From positions 1 through 7,115 of the forward strand of contig CAYJMF010000178.1 of the NCBI GenBank assembly GCA_964370855.1: 7,115 nt of DNA, given 5' to 3'. How positions within the stretch are numbered: position 1 is the stretch's first letter; every line of letters begins with the position of its first letter. Of this stretch, positions 1 through 5,232 are shown piece after piece. The stretch comes from JAKLKS01 sp964370855 (GTDB taxonomy: Bacteria; Planctomycetota; JAJSAM01; JAKLKS01). A program made the translations under genes and the position numbers. The notes beneath the pieces are model-generated. The model saw nothing but the letters and a program-made list of their open reading frames with translations, made no database searches and was not told where the DNA came from.

Positions 1-1188
1 TCGGTGCGCTTCGCCGACGCGACCCACGGACTGGTGGTGGGGGGGGGGGGGGGCCCCCCCGCCCCCCCGGCCCCGTCACCGGCCCCGGCCCCCCCCGCGC
101 CCGCGCGGGGGTCGCCTCCGCCGCCCGCTCCCGCCGGGCCGCCGCCGCCCCCGCCCTCCCCGGAGCAGTCCCCCGAGGCCGCGGGGACGCCGGAGTCCCT
201 CCTCGCCGACGCCCGCGCCTACGAGAAGCGCCACCCCCACGACGTGCCCGGCGTGCAGGAGATGTACCTCCGCGTGTCCGCCGCGAAGCCGGATCTCTCC
301 GACGCCTCCGTGCGGGCCGCCCTCGACCGGGTGGGGGAGCTGGAACTCCGCCTCAAGGACGCCTACCGCGTGCTCCGCGACGACGACCCCGACGCGCTGG
401 AGGGGGTGGCCGACGTGCGCATCAAGGGCATGGCCACGGTGGTGGCGCGGGATCTCGGGAGCCGCGACGCGGCGCTGCGCGTCCGCGCGGCGCGGACCCT
501 CGGGCTCCTCTCCCACGTGGAGGGGATCTACGGCCTGAAGAAGGCCCTCGACCGGGAGGCCGACGACGGCTGCGCCGACGCGGAGGCGGAGGCCCTCGTC
601 AACATCGGCGGGAAGAAGGGGGCGGCGGCCCTGGCGGAGTTCGCCGGCCACGGGACCCAGTCGGCGCGGGCCCTGGAGGCGCTGGTGCGGATGGCGGCCC
701 GCAACCCCGTGGAGCGGCGCATCGCGGCGCGGGCGATGTCGGCGTGGATGGGGGCGAAGGACGAGGCCTCCTTCGACCGGATGCTCGGCGTGCTCCGCGG
801 CCTCGGCTACGACGGGCTCGTAGGCCTCGCCGCCTGCTGCGACCGCAACACGACGGCGGCGCGGCTGCTCCTCGTCGTCAAGGAGCTCGGGAGGTCGAAG
901 GAGCCCGCCGTGGCGCGCGTCCTGGCGCGGTACTTCCGGCACGGGACGGGCCCCCTCGACGCCGGCATCCGGGAGGCCGCCATGGACGCCGTGCGCACCA
1001 TGGCGAAGAAGGAGAACCTCGGCGACGCCGTGATCCCCCACCTCTTCGTCGGCCTCCGGGACAGGCAGACCCGCCTCTTCACCACGGAGCTCCTCCGGGA
1101 GCTCACGGGCCAGGACTTCACCGTGAAGAACTGGGGCGGGTGGATCGCCTGGTGGCGCTCCACCCACCCGGGGTGGAAGGAGGAGTAG
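1..1188 (+). CDS. HEAT-repeat protein, 5'-incomplete, with proline-rich N-terminal segment
   Basis: The frame is open to the left window edge, so the true start is not visible; a GTG at position 4 is available but has no visible ribosome site. Counting from that GTG (394 residues), residues 1-13 resemble a Ycf48/BNR repeat (FADATHG followed by VVG), residues 14-58 are a low-complexity Gly then Pro/Ala run, and residues about 60-125 are helical and charged. From about 135 to 368 there are paired amphipathic helices with the alternating Ala/Leu pattern of HEAT repeats (for example VRAARTLGLL at 160-169). The tail ELLRELTGQDF followed by NWGGWIAWW is a pattern I associate with HEAT proteins of planctomycete-like genomes. 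HEAT repeats are protein-binding scaffolds; the partner is unknown. The first 13 residues may belong to a different gene, joined by a homopolymer error. HEAT assignment is firm, the N-terminus is not. Confidence 0.8.
   Translation, partial: SVRFADATHGLVVGGGGGPPAPPAPSPAPAPPAPARGSPPPPAPAGPPPPPPSPEQSPEAAGTPESLLADARAYEKRHPHDVPGVQEMYLRVSAAKPDLSDASVRAALDRVGELELRLKDAYRVLRDDDPDALEGVADVRIKGMATVVARDLGSRDAALRVRAARTLGLLSHVEGIYGLKKALDREADDGCADAEAEALVNIGGKKGAAALAEFAGHGTQSARALEALVRMAARNPVERRIAARAMSAWMGAKDEASFDRMLGVLRGLGYDGLVGLAACCDRNTTAARLLLVVKELGRSKEPAVARVLARYFRHGTGPLDAGIREAAMDAVRTMAKKENLGDAVIPHLFVGLRDRQTRLFTTELLRELTGQDFTVKNWGGWIAWWRSTHPGWKEE
39..68. repeat. Homopolymer tract G15-C7-G-C7 inside the HEAT-protein frame
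   Basis: Fifteen consecutive G (39-53) are followed by seven C (54-60), one G and seven C (62-68). The G and C blocks can pair with each other. Upstream codons read like a beta-propeller repeat and downstream codons are proline-rich linker, so the tract sits exactly where the protein changes character. It may be a real slippage-prone site, a sequencing or assembly error in run length, or a misjoin. The reading frame across it should be treated as unverified. Confidence 0.9.
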
Positions 1189-1220
1189 ACATTGGATGTA
1201 CATGAATGTACATCCAATGT
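1189..1220. repeat. Perfect 32-bp AT-rich palindrome, possible operator
   Basis: ACATTGGATGTACAT (1189-1203) and its exact reverse complement (1206-1220) are separated by GA. It begins directly after the stop codon of the HEAT gene. Inside it, the self-complementary octamer ATGTACAT occurs twice (1196-1203 and 1206-1213), with centres 10 bp apart, about one helical turn. It is strikingly AT-rich against its surroundings. This symmetry fits a binding site for a dimeric or tetrameric regulator. A hairpin that stabilises or ends the upstream transcript is also possible, but no T tract follows, so a classical intrinsic terminator is unlikely. It could also be a dispersed repeat. The structure is certain, the role is not. 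Confidence 0.75.
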
Positions 1221-1286
1221 ATAGGGGAGTCGCGCCCCGGGTTCCCCTCCATGGGTCCCCCGTCCGGCACGGACCATGCGTCCCCT

Positions 1287-1328
1287 CTCCGAGCGCTCCC
1301 GGCGCCAGGGCTCCGGGAGCCACGGAGG
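1287..1328 (+). promoter_or_regulatory. Ribosome binding site with possible sequestering hairpin
   Basis: GGAGG at 1324-1328 lies 6 nt before the GTG at 1335 and decides that start. Just upstream, GCTCCCGG (1295-1302) pairs perfectly with CCGGGAGC (1313-1320) around a 10-nt loop. Outside it, CTCCG (1287-1291) can pair with CGGAG (1323-1327), which would bury most of the Shine-Dalgarno. In sequence this GC-rich, chance pairing is common, so the ribosome site is well supported but regulation by folding is speculative. Confidence 0.45.
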
Positions 1329-1334
1329 TGTCCC

Positions 1335-2237
1335 GTGAACCGATGGAACCCCGCCGCGTCCTTCCTCCTCCTCCTCGCCGGCGCCGGGGCCGCCTGCGCC
1401 GCGCCCCGCACCGACGCGCTCCCGTGGGAGGAGGGGCCCCGCGGGCCCGCCTCCGGGCCGGAGGCCGGGTCCTTCGACCCGCGCGAGGAGGCGGGGTCGG
1501 CGGACACTCCCTACGCCGGGAGCGGGACCATCGACTCCTGCCGGCTGGGCGCCTGGGGCTGGAGGGCCGACGTCCGCGGAAAGCTGCAGGGAGCGGCGGG
1601 GGACTTCGACGGCTCCGCCTCCACCTTCCCCGCCGGGTACTCCTTCGAGTGGCGGCGGTCCATCCGCCAGGGGGACGGCGACCTCTGGATCTCCCACGGG
1701 ATCCTCCTCGAGCATTTCCAGGAGGAGGAGGAGGAGGGCGGCTCCGTCCCCGGCGGCGACTCCGAGGCGCGGGGCAGGCTCTCGGGGATCCTGTTCCCCG
1801 TCGGCATCTCCTCGGCCCCGCGGGGCGGCGAGGGGGGGGAGCCGGCGTGGTTCCCGTGGCGGGTGGATCTGCTCGGGGGGATGCGGTCGGGCTCCGTGCG
1901 CGCCGAGGTTCCCGACGGCTTCGGCGGGTCGGAATCGGAATCCTCGAGCTGGGTCGAGTTCTGCATCGGCGCCCGCGTCGAGGTCTCGCCCCTCCGGTCG
2001 CTGACCCTCTTCGCGCGGGGGGAGTTCGGCGGGAGCGGCGGGTCCTTCACCTCCGAAGCCGACTCCATCCACGCCATGGCCGGCGTCCGCTGGCGGCCCG
2101 TTCCCCACACCGCCGTCCTCGCCGGGTGGCGCATGGTGCGCCTGCGCTCCGAGGACTTCAGCCTGTTCGGCCCCGGCTCCGGCAAGGTGACCTTCGCCTC
2201 CGACGGACCCTGGATCGGACTCGAGGTGGAGTTCTAG
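1335..2237 (+). CDS. Exported protein, probable outer-membrane beta-barrel
   Basis: The product has 300 residues from a GTG start chosen for its good GGAGG site. An ATG at 1206 in the same frame lies inside the palindrome and would add 43 residues before the signal sequence, so it is unlikely. Residues 2-23 form a signal peptide: Arg near the start, a Leu/Ala core at 8-20, then ACA-AP as a likely signal peptidase I site. Cys21 makes a lipoprotein possible, but the lipobox is poor. After a variable Gly/Pro/acidic stretch (24-65), the rest shows alternating polar and hydrophobic segments with glycines and aromatics, for example SLTLFARGEF, HAMAGVRWRP and TAVLAGWRM. It ends in WIGLEVEF, with the terminal Phe typical of outer-membrane barrels assembled by BAM. 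A run of five Glu near residue 130 comes from a GAG repeat. The next gene starts 28 nt downstream, suggesting cotranscription. No specific family is recognised. Confidence 0.75.
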   Translation: MNRWNPAASFLLLLAGAGAACAAPRTDALPWEEGPRGPASGPEAGSFDPREEAGSADTPYAGSGTIDSCRLGAWGWRADVRGKLQGAAGDFDGSASTFPAGYSFEWRRSIRQGDGDLWISHGILLEHFQEEEEEGGSVPGGDSEARGRLSGILFPVGISSAPRGGEGGEPAWFPWRVDLLGGMRSGSVRAEVPDGFGGSESESSSWVEFCIGARVEVSPLRSLTLFARGEFGGSGGSFTSEADSIHAMAGVRWRPVPHTAVLAGWRMVRLRSEDFSLFGPGSGKVTFASDGPWIGLEVEF

Positions 2238-2265
2238 AATCCGGCCCGTTCTCCGGAGAAACGCC

Positions 2266-3555
2266 ATGACCACCCTGCGCAGGGCCTCCGCGGCCCTCGT
2301 CCTCGCCCTCGTCGCCCTCCTCGCCTCCTGCACGGAGCTCGACGGGCAGCGGATCTCGATCCGGTACGACGCGGCGGCCGACGTCCTCCACGTCCTCCTC
2401 CACTACGACGGGATCCACGAGAAGAACGGGGACTCGCCGGCCGCCCGGGAGCAGGTCCCCGCCTTCCTCGCCGGGGGGGACGTCCTCCTCCTCGACTGGT
2501 TCGGGCACGTGGAGATGAAGGAGATCCGGGAGGAGGCGGAGAAGGAGGGGACCCCTCCCGCCATGAAGGCGTTCCTCCACGCCCTCGCGGGTTCCGTGAA
2601 GGCGCGGGCCGTCGGGCACTACAGGGACCCGCGGGGCCGCATCGGGGCGGTGCAGCACGTGGAGGTGCGCGACGCCTCCGTCCTCGTGCGGAAGGCCAAC
2701 GCCGCCCTGAACGAGGGGATTCTCTCCGGGCATGCGGACCCGGAGTGGCGCCGCACCGCGGCGAGGATGGAGGCCGGCGCCCGGGAGGGGCGGCAGTGGA
2801 TCTTCCTCGACGGGCACGCGGTGGGCATCACCTTCGCGGCGGACCCGGCGGAGTGGGCGCTGATCCGGCGGAAGGCGGTCCGGGACATCGCCCGGGAGTT
2901 CGCGGAGGAGAGGCGGAAGGAGGAGGGGGACCCGGGGCCGGACGGCCTGGAGGAGGCCCCCCCCGGCGAGACCCCGGAGGCGGCGGCGCTCCGCATCGCG
3001 GAGGCCGAACGGCGGGAGGCGGCGGCCCGGGAGGCGACGCCGCGGGACCGGGGCTTCGGCCTCGCGTTCCTCGGCCTCTCCCCCGTGGCCCTCGTGGAGA
3101 CCGCCGAGTCCGTCACCTTCCGCATCGGGGACCCGGGCCGCCCCTCCACCCTGCGCATCCCCCTCCGGGACGTGGAGGACCATTCCCTCGACGAGGTCGT
3201 CCTGAAGGCCGTCCCGAGGGATCTCGACGGGGCCCTCGCGGACCGGGTCCTCGGCGGGACCGCGGCGGGGGACGCCGATCTCCTGGACCTCCTCCGGTGG
3301 GGGCCCCCGGAGGAGAAGGGCCGCGTCCTCCTCCTCCGCGCCCGCAACGCGACGGGGGAGGGGCGCGACGCGGCGCTGGCGGGCCTCGCCTCCTTCGCCG
3401 AGGCGTGGAACCGGGACGTGGGGATTCCCCGGGCCCCCGTTGCCGGGGCCCAGGAGCGCGACGGGGCGGTCCCCGACCCGAAGGAGGATCCGGAAGGCCA
3501 CCTCCGCTCCTGGGCGGCCTGGTACGCCGACGTCGTCGACGGCCTCCCCCGGTAG
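2266..3555 (+). CDS. Lipoprotein of unknown family
   Basis: The product has 429 residues. The ATG at 2266 has GGAG at 2255-2258, 7 nt upstream. The N-terminus is a textbook lipoprotein signal: Arg5-Arg6, a hydrophobic core 9-19 and a lipobox LASC with Cys22 as the lipidated residue. The mature part opens with TELDGQRISIRYD and a predicted strand-rich region (about residues 27-90, including DVLHVLLHYDG and DVLLLDWFG). Then come helical segments (about 90-150), a charged, probably coiled or disordered stretch (about 200-262, rich in Glu, Arg, Ala and Pro), a second strand region (about 263-310, ESVTFRIGD and STLRIPLRDVED) and a helical C-terminus ending near SWAAWYADVVDG. No catalytic motif is visible. 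It follows the barrel-like gene by 28 nt, so the two may work together at the outer membrane; that is inference from position. I do not recognise the family. Confidence 0.8.
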   Translation: MTTLRRASAALVLALVALLASCTELDGQRISIRYDAAADVLHVLLHYDGIHEKNGDSPAAREQVPAFLAGGDVLLLDWFGHVEMKEIREEAEKEGTPPAMKAFLHALAGSVKARAVGHYRDPRGRIGAVQHVEVRDASVLVRKANAALNEGILSGHADPEWRRTAARMEAGAREGRQWIFLDGHAVGITFAADPAEWALIRRKAVRDIAREFAEERRKEEGDPGPDGLEEAPPGETPEAAALRIAEAERREAAAREATPRDRGFGLAFLGLSPVALVETAESVTFRIGDPGRPSTLRIPLRDVEDHSLDEVVLKAVPRDLDGALADRVLGGTAAGDADLLDLLRWGPPEEKGRVLLLRARNATGEGRDAALAGLASFAEAWNRDVGIPRAPVAGAQERDGAVPDPKEDPEGHLRSWAAWYADVVDGLPR

Positions 3556-3560
3556 AAAAG

Positions 3561-3680
3561 TAGGAAAGGGGACGCGCACCACTTCTTCACTTTTCCACTT
3601 TTCCACCTCACCGGCGGCCTTCCCGGTCACCGGGTAATCACTGGAAAGTGAAAAAGTGGTGCGCGTCCCCATTTCCCTGC
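3561..3680. repeat. REPIN-like element: two long inverted arms around a GC hairpin
   Basis: The left arm at 3568-3597 starts GGGGACGCGCACCACTT. The right arm at 3642-3670 is its reverse complement with one substitution (C at 3585 against T) and one extra T in the left arm. Weaker pairing continues outward (GGAAA at 3563-3567 with TTTCC at 3672-3676). The left arm carries a short tandem duplication of CACTTTTC (3588-3595 and 3596-3603). Between the arms, CCCGGT and ACCGGG (3622-3634) form a further hairpin around a single C. The layout matches REPINs, paired REP sequences mobilised in trans by RAYT (TnpA-REP, Y1 transposase) enzymes, whose repeats often begin with a GGGGAC-like block. No transposase is encoded in the window. 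As RNA it would form a strong stem-loop 12 nt after the preceding stop codon and may affect transcript ends. Confidence 0.7.
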
Positions 3681-3778
3681 CTTCATACTGCGGGGGGAAA
3701 GTCGTGGGGAGGGGCCGCCGCCATCACGGGGGAGGCTCCACTGGCCGGGTCGCGTCGCACCGTGCGCGGGGGGCGTCC

Positions 3779-4789
3779 GTGAACCTGGACGCCTTCTCCG
3801 TGATCGTCGTGTTCCTCGCCGTCGTCGAGGCCGTCCTCGGCGCCGCGGCGCTGGCGCTCGGGGTACGCGAGTTCCGCGCCGCCGCCGGGGCCGCCAACGG
3901 GAGCCCGGAGGCGGCCCGCCGGCCCCTCCTCGCGCTGGTGGCCGGGACGGTCCTCGTCACCGCCGTCGTCTCCGTGCCCCTCTTCCACCTGCTGCTGGCC
4001 TCCTGGGTCCCGCGCTGGCCCGGCATCATGTGCGTCGAGGGGGTGCGCCGCATCGGCACCGGGACCGCGGGGGCCGCCCGCTGGCTGCCCCCCCTCGTCG
4101 CCGCCCTCGACGTCACCCGCCTCCTCGTCGTCTTCGCCGCGGGAGCCTGGTGGACGCTCCGCCGCCTCCCCGGGGAGCCGATCCCCGTCATCCGGCGCGC
4201 CGCCCTGGCCGCCGCCGTCCTCGGCGCCGTGGCGCTCCTCGACGGCGCCCTCGCCGGCGCCTACGTCGTCATCCCCAAGGCCGAGGTCTACCCCACCTCG
4301 GGCTGCTGCACCGTCGCCCGCGCCGCCGTGGAGAGGGACGCGGGCCTCGTCTCCGTGGGGGCGGAAGACGCGGGGAGGGAACTCCTCTCGGGGCTCCTCG
4401 TGGCCGGCGCCGCGGTGCTCGGGGGCGCCGCCCTCCTCGTCCGCCGGGGCGCCCCCGTCCCCGGGAACACCGCCGCCGTGGCGGGCATCGCCGTCCTCGG
4501 CGCGGCCCTCCTCGTCCCCGCGGGGCGGTTTCTCGTGGACGTCGGCGCGCCGGTCCTCCTCGATCTCCCCTACCACCACTGCGCCTGGTGCGCCCTCGCC
4601 GGGGCCCCGGAGGCCGTGGCCGGGACGGTGCTGCTCTCCGGCGCGGCGATGTGCGCGGGATGGGCGCTGCTCGCCCGCCTCGGCGGCCCCGCCGGGGAGG
4701 ACTCCCCCGCGCGCTCCCTCCTCGGCGCCGCGGCCTTCGGGTTCCTCGCCGCCGCCGCCATGGCCGCCGTGATCGCGGGGATGGCGTGA
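3779..4789 (+). CDS. Polytopic membrane protein with HHCxxC and CC motifs
   Basis: The product has 336 residues. GTG at 3779 is chosen because the first membrane helix begins right after it; the G-rich site before it is poor. A GTG at 3656 in the same frame lies inside the inverted repeat and would add an Arg/Gly-rich leader, so it is rejected. About eight membrane helices are visible, roughly at 6-30, 50-77, 103-128, 141-165, 203-222, 231-250, 277-300 and 312-334. Candidate ligand or redox residues sit in the loops and helix ends: His70, Cys85 (GIMCVEG), Cys176-Cys177 (TSGCC), His266-His267-Cys268 and Cys271 (YHHCAWC), plus Cys292. These could bind copper or heme or exchange disulfides. The gene overlaps the NosL-like gene by 4 nt, supporting a role in metal or redox handling at the membrane. 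I do not recognise a named family, and the function is inferred only from motifs and context. Confidence 0.8.
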   Translation: MNLDAFSVIVVFLAVVEAVLGAAALALGVREFRAAAGAANGSPEAARRPLLALVAGTVLVTAVVSVPLFHLLLASWVPRWPGIMCVEGVRRIGTGTAGAARWLPPLVAALDVTRLLVVFAAGAWWTLRRLPGEPIPVIRRAALAAAVLGAVALLDGALAGAYVVIPKAEVYPTSGCCTVARAAVERDAGLVSVGAEDAGRELLSGLLVAGAAVLGGAALLVRRGAPVPGNTAAVAGIAVLGAALLVPAGRFLVDVGAPVLLDLPYHHCAWCALAGAPEAVAGTVLLSGAAMCAGWALLARLGGPAGEDSPARSLLGAAAFGFLAAAAMAAVIAGMA

Positions 4790-5232
4790 TCCCCCGCGCC
4801 CTCCGCCCCGTCCTCTTCGCCGCCGGCATCCTCCTCGCCGGCGCCCTGCCCCTCGTCGGCAGGGCCGTCCGCTCCGGGAGGGTGGACCGCTGCGCCCTCG
4901 ACGGCATCCGCATCCCCGCGGCCACCCGGGCCCGCCTCGTGGAGCCCGGCGGCGGCGAGCGCCTCTTCTGCAGCGTGGAGTGCGCCGAACGCTGGGTCGC
5001 GCGGACCGGCGTCCCCCCGGAGCGGGCGTTCCTGACCGACGAGACCACGGGCCGCGAGATCCCCGCGGGGGAGGCCCGGCTCGCGGAGAGCCGGGTCGCC
5101 GCCCACGCCCCCTCGGGCTGCTTCGTCCACGTCTTCGCCGACGAGGCGGCGGCCCGCCGCCACGTCGAGGCCTTCGGGGGGAGGATGCTCCTCCGCCCGC
5201 CCTTCGCCGCAACGAAAGGAGATTCACGATGA
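4786..5232 (+). CDS. NosL-like membrane-anchored Cys-rich protein, putative metallochaperone
   Basis: The product has 148 residues. The GTG at 4786 overlaps the upstream TGA (GTGA), which implies translational coupling. Residues 5-25 are a hydrophobic N-terminal anchor or signal. The soluble part has RCALDGIRI (Cys36), FCSVECAERW (Cys62, Cys66), FLTDETTGREIPAGEARLAES (82-102) and a C-terminal SGCFVHVFADEAAARRH then FGG (Cys112, Gly131-Gly132). The order of motifs, a Cys block followed by TD..TG..I.A..A...S and F....A......GG, matches NosL-family proteins, which deliver copper to nitrous oxide reductase. The Cys36-x25-Cys62-x3-Cys66 spacing also recalls TRASH metal-binding domains. Canonical NosL is a lipoprotein with a CxxCxM-type site; here there is no lipobox and the first block is CxxDG, so the site is divergent. 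No nosZ is in the window, so the client may be another protein. The name nosL is not justified. Confidence 0.75.
   Translation: MIPRALRPVLFAAGILLAGALPLVGRAVRSGRVDRCALDGIRIPAATRARLVEPGGGERLFCSVECAERWVARTGVPPERAFLTDETTGREIPAGEARLAESRVAAHAPSGCFVHVFADEAAARRHVEAFGGRMLLRPPFAATKGDSR
5217..5221 (+). promoter_or_regulatory. Strong ribosome binding site for the propeller lipoprotein gene
   Basis: AGGAG lies 7 nt before the ATG at 5229, inside the end of the NosL-like gene, and stands out because the other two cassette genes have weak sites. It fixes the start of the propeller gene and suggests that this gene is translated more strongly than its upstream partners. Confidence 0.8.

Noticed and set aside
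1206..1334. N-terminal extension of the barrel-like protein to the ATG at 1206
   Set aside because: That ATG is part of the palindrome and would place 43 polar residues before a clear signal peptide; the GTG at 1335 has a strong ribosome site.
1721..1737. GGA triplet run as a possible slippage repeat
   Set aside because: Only five in-frame GAG codons; slippage by whole triplets would change Glu number without affecting the frame, and such runs are common in GC-rich coding DNA.
807..2333. Minus-strand open frame of 508 codons
   Set aside because: Spans parts of three genes and the palindrome on the other strand, has low-complexity composition and no family resemblance.
2745..3563. Alternative + strand frame inside the lipoprotein gene
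   Set aside because: Gly/Pro/Arg-rich translation typical of an off-frame reading; the frame with the lipobox and good ribosome site is the real one.
3681..3778. Possible promoter (CATACT at 3684-3689) or riboswitch before the cassette
   Set aside because: No matching -35 element at the expected distance and no conserved riboswitch core could be assembled; nothing else convincing is seen in this stretch.
3656..3781. N-terminal extension of the membrane protein to an upstream GTG
   Set aside because: The start lies in the inverted-repeat arm, the extra 41 residues are Arg/Gly/His-rich without signal character, and the first membrane helix follows directly after the GTG at 3779.
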